Source: Cardiocondyla obscurior (lineage: Eukaryota; Arthropoda; Insecta; Hymenoptera; Formicidae). Taken from it: 64,000 nucleotides of DNA. Of this stretch, positions 11,401 through 24,535 are shown piece after piece. The stretch lies in assembly GCF_019399895.1 (NCBI RefSeq), contig NC_091865.1, forward strand, positions 2,547,001-2,611,000, in the 5' to 3' direction. Position 1 is the stretch's first letter. The number at the start of each line of letters is the position of its first letter. Below the pieces are notes generated by a model that worked only from the letters and a program-made list of their open reading frames with translations, made no database searches and was not told where the DNA came from. A program made the position numbers and the translations under genes.

Positions 11401-14400
11401 GCACACGTGCAGAGAAAGAGCACGTTCCACGCATACGTACGCATATGTTACGTGCACGCACGCACACATATATACATATGTGTGTAGATTTTCCTGCGAC
11501 TGCAATCCTTTCGCCGTTGTATTTTCCAACGAAACAAATTGCACACTGAATCGTTACGTCGCAGACTGCATCGACGTAGCTATCAGTTGCGCTTTTAATG
11601 AATTATTCTTTGCCGTCGAAATATCCATTTCGCGCAAAAGTCAAACGTAACCATAAATCATCATTGATTACGTAAAATGACGCCGCCGGTTACGCAACCC
11701 GGTCGCGTTATGCGCGACGATCTGCTACGTATTCGGGACCAATTAATTATCGACTCGTCACGCAAGTATACCACACCCGACCCTATCGATTAACAACCGG
11801 CCGACCTCACCTCTCTAGCAATACACGAAGGTTTTTACACCGCAGCCGTGGGATGAAGCTGCGCGAGAACTTAATAAAGCCAACCCGACACCTATCGATC
11901 TATCGTGCTCGTACGCGAAGGTACTAAATTTTATCCATCAAGATCAGCCAAATGGCTCCACGTTTATACAAAACTTCACCTTCGTTGCGCTTCACTGCGG
12001 CTGCATTTCACGTTTTTAATCATTCCGCTCCCTCGACTCACGCGAGTTTGAATTGTGACACGAACGATTTGTTACTATCTCTCTTCAGTCACGCGCGTAT
12101 TTGTATATGTATAATATTCTTAAGCCGTAACGAAAGTTCTCTTATTTTCATCAATTCATCGCATTACGTGATCAATATTTAAATAAGGCCATCTCTGACT
12201 TCGACATTTATATGCCACAATCGTGTTCGATATTCAATTTCGATAAAGCTGAAATCTATATATTTCCCGCCGCGCTGTGCATGAAAGCAATAAAACAACA
12301 AAAAAATTATCATTCTTTTTATAAGCGTAGGACTTTCCTCGCAATAAAGATAAATTGTCGAAACCAACCCAATAGTCGGACGCTTCGGCAAAAAAAAAAA
12401 AAAAATAATCACGCCAAGTATTCAAGAGTGAATTTGCGAAAAACAAAAGTTCCGATGATTTATCGCATTAAATGAAAGTCAATTTGCGGTTCAAATAAGC
12501 TTAGCCTTATCAGAGACTCGCGAAATGAAATCAGACGAGACTGTGTGAGCTACGTCGATCCGAATGATCATAGACTTCGGTTATATTCGAAACTCGGCAA
12601 AATGAAACGTAGAATGCCCCGCGGCTGACCCGAGACACTAAGAGAAGGAGCAAGCTAATCCGCGAGAACGCTGCAAACTCACGGATCTATTTGCCACTTT
12701 GAAGAGTTCTACAGTAAGTTCTTCTGAAGGGGGTTAAGAGATCGGCCATCGGAAAAGCGTCGCGATCCCGCCCCGCCGTCCCCGTAGCCCTACGGTATTT
12801 ACGGTTCGCTCAGTGTCACAACATTTTGCGGGCCCGAAAGTTTCTAGAGAGGAGTTTTCTCCGTGTTGCAATTAAAGAGCCTCTCAAACGGCGGTTTGAG
12901 CTCGCAGCCGATTCTATTCTATCCCCGCGCGATCGGTAGAACTTGACGCGCGCCGAGCCTCCGAGGTGAATTGCACTCGATATAGATAAAGCTTTCACGA
13001 CGACCCCACCGCTACACAAGCGGCATTGTTCGAAACTTCGATCGAGATTTAACCTATTTTCTTATCGGAGTTGAAGGCAAATGCAGCATCTTGCGGGCGC
13101 AAGCTCGTTTACGTGTACAAATGCGTGCCGCAGGCGGTTTTCCTCGAAATCTTTTGATATAATTTATCATTAATTTAATTTAATTTTATTGCTATGGCTG
13201 CTTGAATCAGTAATGCACAAAAAATAGTTGAAAGTCCATGACATACGTAGCATAAATATTCAATATTAATTCGAACGCCTTAGAAAAGAAATATTAAGAA
13301 TCTGAAATATATTTGATAACCTTGAAAAGTAATTACTTTCATAAGTTATTACTTCACATAAACTTGAGAACACGCACGAAGAAATTTCCAATTAAGGTTG
13401 CCGTAGGAACAGCAACGATCCGCGCGCATACAGAGAAGGATCACAAAAGCGATGAAACCGCGAAAAACACCCCGCGATGCACTGAGGAGAGCTTGAGATG
13501 ATGTACAAGTGCTTTGCAAAAAAAAAAAAAAGTTAGGGAAAAGAACAAATAGAGAGGATGAGAAGAAAAAAAAATAAAAAGGCAAAGGAGCGCAAGTTGT
13601 GTGCGCGCGAGCGTCTAATTTCAATTTCCCGCGACCACGACATCACGTCGCGTTTCCGGTTTAATTAAATTTGTTTGGAGATCAAGCAAAACGGCCCGCT
13701 AGAAAGCACCGTGGCGCGCAGCTCGCGAAAGACGCTGTAAAGATAAGGTGCCTCGCCTTCGCACGTGCGTCTTTAAAGAGTCTGCAACTCTGACACCCTT
13801 ATCCAGTTACAATGCTCAATCCGATCAACTTCCGCGTAGACCGCGGGCGTCAGGGCTGCCAGAGAGATTTTTCTCTCTCGCAAAAGATTTCACCTAGCAG
13901 AACGGAAGATTTTCCTCGGGGGTCGCAATCTCGCAAGAGCGTATTTTCAGGATCGTTCACGCCCACGAAGATGACTCGACGCGTCGTAAACGTTGAAAAT
14001 TTAAAAGAAGATTCCCCGCGGTCACACGAGGTAATGTTTGAGGTCAACGATCAATCTTGAAACGAGAACGTCTATTGACGACTTTATTTCGGTTCAACGT
14101 AAAAAAAAAAAAAAAAAAAAAAAAAGTGAAGTAAAATAAAATCGAGCACGACCCAGAAGTTCAATTTCTATATAAAAACTTAGGTTATTAAGAATATTAA
14201 TGTATGTGTAAAGATATAGTGGGTGTATTCTAAAAGCATTTGCTGTAAAATCCGTCAAACATTAGTTATACGTTTTCGAACTTTATCAATTTCCATTTCC
14301 TTCTTGATATATTTGATACCGACCTAGTTTTCGCTATTTATCGCGAAAGTACGATACCTAGTTTAATTTACTTCGTTTATCAAATTTGTTTCTTTTCACT

Positions 14401-17025
14401 TTCTCGCATTTCGATAACAAATCAACGTATAAATAAACACGTTAAAAAATATTTGGCCGGCTTCTAAAATATGAAGCAGCACAAAATATCACGTAACATT
14501 TACGATCTCGATTTAATATCGGGAAAGAGATTCTCAAATATACTTTAAGTAACCCTGCTGTTCGTAATATAAATTAAAATCTCAACAACAGGTTAACCAC
14601 TCAAACTTAATTAATTAATAAAATTTATCGACAATATATTTTTGTTCGCGCAGAAAGTAAAGCAGTAATTACCAGCCTGTTTGCTCTTTATTGCATTTGA
14701 TATAAAAAGTATAGTTACTATTTTAATATAAATCAAATAATATATACGCATTCCAAAAAAGTCTCGGATTCAAAACTGCAGTTGCATTTATTTTTATTTT
14801 TTTATATTTCATTTTTTTTTACCCAAAAGCTATCCAATTACGTTTAAATCAATGTTAAAAGAGTATAAATATTTCATCGTTTTGTGTTTGCTTGCAAAAT
14901 TACTGCAACATGAACGACACGGATAAAATTTTGAGCAGTGGAGAATGTTATAGCCAGCAAACAACCACAGTTCATTGGAAATTCTACGAATTCTGCTATA
15001 AACCGCGTGCTTTGCTAGCATACATTCCATTCGACAAAATTGTAACGCATGCTCTGCAATCCTGATGACGCGAATCCTCATTTTACATATATATTAAGTA
15101 ACGTTCAATGTAGCTGGATGAATACGACATTAATTGCTGGTCCTCTGCGGCTTTTAGGCGAACCAACTAAGGAGAATCGCGTCGCGCCTTTTTATTTATC
15201 AATTATTATCCCCGGTTCGTGTACTATAATTTTTAAACATGCAGAGTCGACAAAAAAAGAAAAAAAAACGTTAATTACAGAAAATCAATTCAATCGATAA
15301 ACCTCTATGTTAATTAATAGCTCGATTAAATTCCTGTGTATGCCGTAATTTATTCATAACTCGGCATGGGTGACATTTGTTTAGCACAGCTACCGTATTT
15401 CGTGTATCACATTCGATTATTACTTACAAAAAATAATCACTCTCCCGCTTTCCATCTATCTATATCCCTTGATGCTTCAAAGCAAGAGCGAACTCATTAG
15501 TTGAATGCATCCTCTACTTTTCAGTCGCCTTATTATTCTACGAGCTACCGAAGTCCTTCCATCTCGGTGATGCGTAAGATGCAAATTGCAATAACTCGGC
15601 ACGGTTGTAATACATCGCGAGTCTAGATGTAGACCTATACGTTGATATGTCAAAAGAATAGGTGATGTGGAACGAGATCAAACGACGGAAGCGATATCTT
15701 TAAGCACGGAGTATATTACTCGAATTTAATTGATATTAAGACGTCACAAATATGACATAATATTCGATGACATAATGTCAAATTGGCAATTAAATTTTAG
15801 GTATTAAATTTTTTTAATTTTAAACAATTTCAGCTAAGCATCGCGGCATACATTTTACGAATATAAATATACCCTCGATCTCGCCGTACATTAATCCGTC
15901 GTAATTTTCACGTAGCTTTAACAAATGTATCGAATAAAACTACAGCGCAAATGCAAATAATTTAACTCGGAAGCGCGAGTAATAACTCGTTGTAATAATC
16001 GCGATCGGTCTATATTCTCAAAATCGGAAGCGCGTCGTGAAAACACTTCGCGATGCGGGTATTGCCATGTTAATGCAATAATTTAATCGTTCAATATGTG
16101 ATTAGCATTCCAAATTGGATCGATATCAAAGCAGACATTGATGGAGAACATTCGGAAATTGAGTATCGAACATTATCAAGCAACCGATGTGAGTCAAATT
16201 ACATACCGACATCAATCGGCGCAATGGACGTGTTCCCAGAATACCATTAAAGACTAACCATTAGGCAGAACGCTACGAAGATAACGTACCTGAAACAGAA
16301 TTAAGTAAATTCGTAAAATTATTGAAACGTTTAAAACTATAAATACGTAAGAAAACTAAGTTCACATATAAAAACAAAATTAATTTTTTACATACATCGT
16401 TAATAAATTAATGACGCGCATATAAAAAATTCTCTTAAATGTAAATATATTTAATCTGTTCTCTGTAGCAGTAAATATTGCTTATAAATATGTATTACAC
16501 GTTTAAAATGAAATACGCTGTGGGGATAAAGTTTTCATAGCGACAATAAAACTTTTGACACAGTCGGCACGCAAGAAGTAATTGTAGAATCAAGAAAGAG
16601 CGATTAAGTCGGGAGTCGCATTTTATCTTTCTTGTCTTAAAACGAAATATATTACAAGTGCACATTTTCTTTTCAGCCTATCTTTTATTAAACTATTAAT
16701 TTTAATAAATACATTTTTATAAGCTGTATTGTTAAGTGCGTTTTTCAAATCTTACATAAAAAATTTATATCAAACTTAAGTATTTATATTAATAGTTGGT
16801 CGACGGTATTTATAAAAAAAAAAAAAAACAATTTACTTTTCCTAACAACCCGAATAAAAAATTATCTAATTAATCTGATTTTACGGCTGGTGGCTAGATC
16901 GTGCAGATTAAATATATTTCATTGTGACTATCTTCAAAAAGTTGTCATAAAAAAAAAAAAAAAAAAAAAAAAGAAACAAAATCTGTTTACTATCGATCGT
17001 CTCGTCACTGTCCAGCGCGGACCGT
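11401..17025. other. Non-coding block upstream of the transporter
   Basis: No supportable gene. 11430-11490 is alternating purine/pyrimidine (ACGC, CACA, TATA steps). Around 11780-11900 CpG-rich DNA carries two TATCGAT-type words resembling the insect DRE motif, which could be distal promoter elements. 12770-13020 and 13620-14060 are CpG-rich patches with overlapping frames and no family match. A16 and A25 runs lie at 12390-12405 and 14101-14125. From 14130 to 16940 the DNA is AT-rich and featureless apart from an A24 run at 16949-16972. Confidence 0.55.
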
Positions 17026-17368
17026 GTTTCTAAATAGATATCTGAACGTTTTTTTTCCGCCGCGTACTTGTTTACTGTTGTCGAGCTGACCTTACGCAAA
17101 GCTAGCTCGACTGCCGAATTCGCCGGACCAAAACTGGTTCTCGCCGTCCGCCGCCCGCGCGTCCTCCGCCTAGCGAACTTGGAACGCGAAGATCTGCCGG
17201 CCGATGTAAACATACTCACACTACCGCGACAGGCGACAAAAACCGGTTAGCCCGGTGAATTCGGCAGTCTAGCGTTGCATAAGATCAGTACATGATAAAC
17301 AGTAGACTAATACGCGGTGAAAAACAATTTAGAATCGAACTTTTCTAGCACGTTATTAATCAGGAATA
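17026..17368. mobile_element. MITE-like inverted-repeat element, copy 1
   Basis: The GC-rich body is bounded by imperfect inverted arms. The left arm (17051-17077) contains CCGCCGCGTACTTG then TTTACTG; the right arm (17300-17324) reads as its reverse complement with a few changes (CACCGCGTATTAG then TCTACTG). A second, inner pair is almost perfect: GACTGCCGAATTCGCCGG at 17109-17126 against the reverse complement of 17252-17269 (17 of 18 match). There is no coding capacity beyond chance frames. Its arm and inner motifs recur in the copy at 24.2 kb, showing a dispersed family. Target duplication and exact ends could not be fixed; superfamily unknown. Confidence 0.65.
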
Positions 17369-19523
17369 ATTTTATTGCACCTAAACATTTTGAGCGTTAC
17401 ATTTCCGGCACAGTGCTGGGCAGTTTTACTAGACAGCCACGAGATGAACCACGACTCGGTTAACTAATTATTAGGTAACGGTAAGAATCAATTTCCACTC
17501 GGGGAATTATTATTACGAACGAAACTTCGCTGCTCAAGTTCATCGATTTTTACTCAAAGCGGAATATGAAAAAAGGTTAATATCGCATATCGCTCGAATT
17601 TCAAAGTACTCAGTAATGCAAAATAGCTAAATGAGTACGCCTGTATGCATGCCGGTGCAGAAATTTGACCAAGTTGAAACCCAACATTGATGTTCGAGAA
17701 AAGGGGAGGGGATAGGAGTTGGATGAAGCATATACAGAGATGAGAAAGCAGACGGTAGCCGAAGCGAGCGAGTAACTCGCGTTGCCTTTCAGTCAATGGT
17801 TGCGCTTGAGATCGTTACTCTGGCATGAAATTAGAACGGCTGCGCCCAATTTTCGCTACTTCACCTTACTACAGTAAATAATTCCCGTCATTTTCTACCA
17901 TTTGGGATAAGTGCCTCCCCCGTGAAATTGGAACGTGAAAGACCCACGTAGGTTTCCCCTTCTGGGACCTGCGTATAACTTCCGTCTCAGGCAATTTCTT
18001 ACGCAGACATCACTAATAACCTTTTTTTTTTTTATATATATATAATATATGTATTATAATCCGTGACACATAAAATAATTACGGTATTAAATTGAAAAAT
18101 TAAAAAGAACATTTAACAATTTATTTAAGAATAATTTTATAAAAATAAACGACAATGAATTACTTTAAGCAGAGTTTGCTGTATTATATATAAAAAAATA
18201 ATTATAGCATTACCGTTCAAGTTGTGCTTATTATTTTAATATAAAAGACGCGTAAAACCAGTGCCGCGTTATATAAGCTTATAAAAATATCTCTAAAAGA
18301 TATCTCGAAAAATACACAACACCTTATGAACATCGCGCTGCATTATCGCGAACACGGAAAATCTCGCAGTAAAATATAAATTTCCATGCACTTACGCTAA
18401 CTATAAGTTGAAGTGGATGGTATTTACTTTCGACCTTAGCATTTTCTTAACGCTTCCACGCGGTAACTCAGCTTCCGTCTGATCCATTAGTTTTGCCGGC
18501 GGCAGAAAAACAGCAATACGCTTTATTCTAAGACGGTGTAAAAATATAAAAAGCCACTCTGCTTTGGTATTTTTACATACCCGATGAAATATGTCTCCCG
18601 CTCGCGTAAAAACGCTTTCGATATGGCGTCGCGATGAATGTTTTATAAGATTCGTGATAAGAAATTCTTTTATTCATCAAGCGAAAAAAAAGACAATGAA
18701 TAACGAAGCACGGAGGTAGACAAATAAGCAGGGACGCGTTCGAAAAATTCAAGAGATTATTTTAAAAGTAGCCGGTCGATTGATAGATTCGATAGCCGTC
18801 CATCGGCGTTGAAATAATCCCGGTACCTTCGGAGAAAAGATTTAATCTATGTCGGCGAAGGTACAAGGGTCGTAGGAACCAATTTTTATAGCAATTCACG
18901 GAACATAGCTTAATGCATTCCCAGATATACGAAGGATAATGCGCTCCGTTTGAAGAATCGAGAGCACGGAGATCGAGATGGAATCCCTTTGAGGCTCGTG
19001 CCAGAACACGAGCCATACTTCAAACGTATCGATCGTTAATCCTCGGGCGTGCTTTTTACAGTTAACAGCGAGGAAAGGAGAGAGAGTCGCAACGGTAGCC
19101 TTCAAGCCGCCGTCGTTCTACGGATAAATCATTGTGAATAATGCGACGAACGGTTTCGTTGGCTCGCGTTTCTCACGCGAACGGCTACCGAAGTGCCACC
19201 GATACCCACCGCCACCAATCGCGGATCGCGGTACGGAATTAAGATCATACCACTCGATAACATGCGTATGCACGTGAACTCGGCTCCGATCACGACCAAG
19301 AGGCATAATCTGCGCGCGGAACAAGGCGGTACAGGGTACAAAGGAAATGTTCTAGCGTTCTTAAAAAAGTCATTTCGAGCATGATTGCCTTTCGCTGTTT
19401 CAAAGTCGCATGCATAAGCATGCCCGCTTTCCTTCTTAAATAATATAAGGAATCGGGGAACTCTTAAGATATATATCTCTTTTGAAATTAGATATAATTA
19501 ATAGCTGTCACGCGCACATTCCT

Positions 19524-19547
19524 CCCGCCTCCCTCCCCCCCTCCCCC
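19524..19547 (-). other. Potential G-quadruplex motif
   Basis: The plus strand has C-tracts at 19524-19526, 19531-19533, 19535-19541 and 19543-19547, giving four G-tracts of at least three on the minus strand with loops of 4, 1 and 1 bases. This satisfies the usual G4 sequence rule. No gene is nearby. Confidence 0.6.
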
Positions 19548-21872
19548 TTTGTCTTTCTCCATCCTTTGTCTACATCAATGATTACCCATTCATCCATGAT
19601 TAACTGATATTTCGCTCTCCCCATTAAAATCAGAAGGAGATAATGCATGGAACCTTAACGAAGGCGCTTATACTACAGCACGATGAGTTTGGATTTTGAA
19701 ATTCACCCTGCAGAATATCCATCACGTCTAGCAGCTACTCTGCATAGCAAATAGAGCGTATACGCGAAGCCCCGATTGAACGGAGATTTGAGAGGCAAGT
19801 AGGCCACCATCTTAATAGAATCAGGATTATATTCGGATTATCTAAGCAAAGATTCTGACTGTTTAAGGAGCGTATTGCCGTCTCGATGCACCGAAATCCT
19901 TCCCCCGCTTGTCGCTTGTTTCCGAGATTCTAGAGATACTATTGAATCACTATCGAGATTAATCCGCGCAGCGCGATCATTGTGCATCATATATATCATC
20001 CCGTAGTACCAGCATTCATCAAGCGGCGCTGATCTTATCGGCTTTTCATCCTCGATTACGCTCGCTCGCTATCCCGCCATTTATTTCCGCATCGAACGTC
20101 GCCACTAGACTTTTCATTTACCTCGCTTCGGTATTTTAATATTCGCGACGAGAGATGAAATCCTACCCACTTTGCGCTTTATTTCTACCATCACTTTCGT
20201 GAAATATTCATGACGATTTTGCGCTATCTACTACTAAAAAAAAGCACGCTCGTAACCTGAGAATAAAAAAGAAAAATCTTAGTAAAATGTAGAAAGTAAC
20301 AAATAGAGGCCGATAAAACTTAAAAAAAAAAAATAAATAAAAGGCAAAATTACGTCCTGGGTTTTTGTTATAAATTTTAAAATTGATATTTGCTGTCATC
20401 AATTGTAATATAATTCTAAAGTCTATTTCAAAATAAAAAAAAAATTTTTTGTTTTATAAATCTACAAAAAAAAAAAATGTATTTTTAGGAAATCAGTACA
20501 GAATATTATATTCTTATTTATTTGATATTTAATTTATCTACAAAAATGACAAAGTCGAGATAAATATAATCCGCCTATTGGTTAATGTGACTAATACTGT
20601 AAAAAGATTTTAATTAAGTTTAACGACTGATTATTTTTCCTAAGGTGAAACTCGAAGTGTTTATTATTCATTAACCCGGCATGTCTCATAGCAGTCACAA
20701 GGTATTCATCTTCCCCAAGTATTCTCTCGGCAGGGAATAGCCGTGGAAGAAAACTGTAGGAAGATAAAACCCAACAGGAATATAAACTCATAACACGTTT
20801 ATTAAAAAAAAAATTTTTAATGAGTAATTAACGCGCTGTCATTTTCAGTATCACTATACACAAATATAAATTTAATTTGTGTATAACTTTTTAAAATTTC
20901 AATAATTTTATCAATTCAACATTTGATTTAATAAGTAGAAAAAATTTTCGTATATATTTTCCTGATTTTTCTTATAATACAAAATATAATCTTCAAAGAG
21001 GCCACAAAAAAATATAGACAATAAGACTGCGTGCGTGCGCCGATAATTAACGTCAAATTAAAAGAAAAAAAAAAATTAAAAAGGGGTAAAAGTATGCAGA
21101 GAAATGAAACTTGACGCCACGTTTCAATCTATTAATTCTCCTGGTCCGCAAAGATCATTTCAACCTAGCGTACGTGTCGAGTACGTACTCTGCGGCTCTT
21201 TCGGATGTTAAACACGCCGGATGCACCTCTAGCTTCTTCCGCGGAGAGTCCGCAAGCCCACCGCCTTCATAACTCATCCTCGGCCTTTGCCGGCCTCCGG
21301 TCCGCGAGTGCACATATATCACATCGTTACATTATAGAAACGGGTCGCGTAGGGAAGTTGCGCCATAGAAGCGGCGAGTCGGACTTAGCGCAGTCATAAT
21401 TTCACTTTTACCACCCTCTCTACTCTCTCGTCCGTCGCGATAATGTCGGACACTTCCTCTCACCTTATCCTGTGCCCGTTTCGCTCTTCCTTGTTCCACT
21501 GCGCGTCGTAAGAAACGCGGGACGATAAATTTCGTCGAATATATATTCGCGCGTGCGAACCGAAGATCGAGGCGAAATTACGGTGGACAAGACAAAAGGG
21601 CGCTGTCCGGCGAAGGCCGGGGGCGAAGGTAAAGAAAAACGGCGGCGGGTGAAATATGATGTATCGCTACGTTGGATTTTAAATTTACCGAAAAATTACA
21701 CCGCCCGTGGAGCTGCGCGAGAAAGTCGATTACGGTAGGTGTTAAGAGTACGTCGTCGGTGCGCGCCAAGGAAAATGCCCTTTTTGGCAAATGGGCCATT
21801 ACGAGGGCAAGTAGGAAGGTATATTGGCTTTGAGTGGTATTAGGAGAGCGGAAAAAGAACCGACAAGGAGAT

Positions 21873-21899
21873 GGCGACGGTAACGGCGACGGCGACGGC
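21873..21899. repeat. GGCGAC/GGTAAC short tandem repeat
   Basis: About four hexamer units of the GGCGAC type with one variant unit (GGTAAC). A minor microsatellite in a CpG-rich patch. Confidence 0.6.
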
Positions 21900-21950
21900 T
21901 GGCGGAAAGAAAGATGGAAGGGAAAATTTTGTATTATGTAACTGGAGCCT

Positions 21951-22056
21951 ATATATACATATATATTCTACGTGAAAGAGAGATATGTATATATATATAT
22001 ATATATATTGTATATATACGTATATATATGTATGTATATGTATGTAGTATATAGAA
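21951..22056. repeat. (TA)n / TATG microsatellite
   Basis: About 105 bp of TA repeats, interrupted by TACG and TATG units and one short non-repeat spacer. Typical of a polymorphic insect microsatellite. Confidence 0.85.
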
Positions 22057-22185
22057 AGAAAGAAATAAGAGAAGTGGAGATAAGAGAAAAAAGATCAGCG
22101 GATTTATTACGTCGTGCGACAGCAGATCACGGGAACTGAAGTCGAATATTAAAAAAGATAACTTGAGGTCGATCGTTTTAAACGA

Positions 22186-22201
22186 CGATATCGCGATATC
22201 G
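22186..22201. repeat. Perfect 16-bp palindrome
   Basis: CGATATCGCGATATCG is its own reverse complement. It directly follows another palindromic stretch centred on GTTTTAAAC. Possibly a cruciform or protein-binding site, possibly chance in CpG/AT mixed DNA. Confidence 0.5.
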
Positions 22202-24194
22202 GAGCTCGCTTGATGAAAGGGAGATTAAATGATAGCCTGTGAATACCAGCGGCATAGATTTGTGAGGGGAAAAAAAAAAAAGGTCGCGAAACTCAAGAGA
22301 GATGTAACATTTGCGACAGCACGAAATAACTTCGAGATATTTTAATTAACTGAAAATAAAATAACGTTTTTTTAAAATGCTGTTGAGGCAAGAAGCGACC
22401 GGTGTTGCTGGAATACAAGACGAGATTACTCTTCAGACACGAGGGATGTACCTTCCGCTAATTTATATTCTCTTTAGGAGAAAATTATTATTTACCCAGA
22501 TATATTTGTGAGCGACGCGTGCGCTCGCATGCAATGTAAATGCAATGTAACGCCTGAGAGTGAAAGCTCATATCAGCACAAGCAGCACGTAGGCGAACTT
22601 GTGAGATCTCAAGGTAGCCTTGTCTTGCGACAGGAGATTAAGCTCAAGTAGAGTCTCCGCGGTGTTTACATGCGTAGCAATTAAGATTAGCATTTAGAAA
22701 AGATTCTTTGCACTTGATAGCGCGCCGTACGTTCCACGAACCGGATAATCGCACGGTTGCGCATAAACAAATAACGAATAGACGGACAAACGGGTAGGCG
22801 AGAGTAACGCAACTGCGCAGGGAAATTTATCGATTATTCATAGCTCTAGAAGAAAATGTTGCTGCAATAAAACGTCACAACCGTTCCTCGCTAAAACCAC
22901 GAAAAGGCGGCGCGAATATTAATTATTAAAAAATATTAAACCCGAAAGGATGAATAACGATGGGTGAGAGTTTTTTTTCCCCCGTTGTAAGCGGCACGCG
23001 TAGTTCTCCGCAGTCTTCCTCAATCGGTTCTTCCTCGCGCGACGCTTTTCGTCGGGAGGTTCATCGAACGGCATCGAGAACAGACGGTGCGCTTCAATTG
23101 CAAAAGAATTTTCTCCCGCGATGTCAGGAATTCCGCCGATAAGACGCACGCAGATTCTCGGATTGCGCGCCCTTCTGGTGGCTGTTCCAGAGCGTATTGC
23201 GCCGCCGGGTGGATATTGAATTTTGTTGGAAGAGGATTTTCTCTCACAAAGCTATCGCGAGGTGAGCCATGAAACGGGTAACAAGGTGAGCGCCGTACGA
23301 TCGATGCCAGTCGCTTTGACATACCGCGGGGGCTTGTATGCCGCGGCAGCGCCAAGGCGCGAACGCAATCAACGGCGATATTTCCGCGCTGCCTTTCCTG
23401 ATCGGTCCCTGGACGTGTTTCTCCCTCTGACGACTGTCAGGTAGCTACGAAGTCTCGCGCCAAGCTAGAAGATGCGTTTTCTACAGCGATCGAAGAACGC
23501 TGTCGCGTATACACGGGAGAAAACATCCCGAAGGAGCACTGTCGGGCGCACTTCCGACAGGAATTCTTTTCTCGCTGGCCTGCCACAGCGGTCTTCGACC
23601 TGCGGTATAGACAGGTATATATGTAGCTATATAGGTGAATTCTATCCGAATCTATTATCTTCTCTCTTGTATAAAGAAACAATCTTTAAAGCAATACGTT
23701 ATAAAAAAAAAAAAAAGAAAGAAATCTTTTCGATGCGAAACGACTTCCAGCATAATCGAAGCAGAAAGTAAGCTTTTGTTTGTGAATGAATGCATCAAGT
23801 GAACTCGAGTTCGGACGTAATTTGTATTACAATTATAGAGATAATCATGTTGAGAGGTACAATAGAAGTCAATCTTTGTAAAGTCCTCAAAGCAATCAGC
23901 GTTACAATATGCTGGTAACAAAAACTAGTAAAGCTTTGAAGGTAATCGAACGTCATTACCATTTGATAGAAATAAAATGTAATAGCATTAACTTTTCTTT
24001 TCCCCCTCGTTATAAAAATGCATCTGTTTGTATTTACGCTAAGAAAGAAAGTGCACTCACGCAAACGTAACGCACCATGTTACTATTGAATGTACTCGAT
24101 ACTTCATTCCATCTAACCGCATTCGTTAACGAGAAAGTAATTTCAATATTTTTTCCGTTTCGCATTTTTCCATCCGCAGAATGCTACAATTAGG
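22202..24194. other. Non-coding block before inverted-repeat copy 2
   Basis: No supportable gene. 22950-23450 is CpG-dense with frames open on both strands but no recognisable domain. Two GTGAGC donor-like sites near 23260 and 23285 have no convincing acceptor. 23450-24190 is A/T-rich with an A run at 23703. Confidence 0.5.
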
Positions 24195-24535
24195 TAGAAA
24201 AGTTAGATATCTTGTTTTACGCCGCGTACTAGCCGTGTACTGCGCGTATTGACCTAGCCAACGCGCTCTCGACGCCGAGTCTGCCGGGCCTGCTGGCTGC
24301 CGCGGGCACGCGGCCGCTGTGAGCACGTGCGCGTGTTTATATCGGCCAGTGACCATCATGCTGCACGTCCACCTAGCGCGAGACGCGCGGGCGGTGAACG
24401 CGGGACTCGGCTGGCCCGGTAAACTAGGCGTCGAACGCGCTTTGACTAGGTCAGGTACGAGCAGTAAGCTAGTACGCGACGAAACGCTTAGACATCTAGC
24501 TTTTCCAGCTCGTTATCAGCCGGTAATGATCGTTA
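24195..24535. mobile_element. MITE-like inverted-repeat element, copy 2
   Basis: Same architecture as copy 1. Left-arm words GAAAAGTTAGATATC (24197-24211), ACGCCGCGTACTAGC (24219-24233) and GACCTAGCC recur inverted on the right as AAAAGCTAGATGTC (24504-24491) and CGTCGCGTACTAGC (24481-24468). The inner CGACGCC...TGCCGGGCC pairs with CGACGCC...TACCGGGCC read on the other strand. Arms extend over roughly 100 bp per side at an estimated three-quarters identity. The centre is very CpG-rich, which keeps several reading frames open and produces spurious ORFs on both strands. Exact ends and target duplication are not determined. Confidence 0.7.

Larger units (their letters stand above)
17369..21900. 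other. Non-coding block between the two inverted-repeat elements, proximal part
   Basis: No supportable gene. 17380-18010 and 18400-20100 are moderately CpG-rich; 19080-19340 keeps three frames open at once, a composition effect. 20200-21000 is AT-rich with T and A runs. 21150-21900 is CpG-rich and keeps frames open on both strands. A C-tract run at 19524-19547 and a GGCGAC-type trinucleotide stretch at 21873-21899 are listed separately. Confidence 0.55.

Noticed and set aside
12816..13019. tRNA-derived SINE suspected because a minus-strand frame reads SGGVVVKAL, a typical translation of a tRNA A-box region
   Set aside because: The A-box match is only partial and no B box (GGTTCGANTCC) follows at the expected distance. 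There is also no A tail.
14101..14125. A25 run considered as a SINE or LINE tail
   Set aside because: No upstream element body, pol III boxes or target duplication could be recognised. The same applies to A runs at 16949 and 26337.
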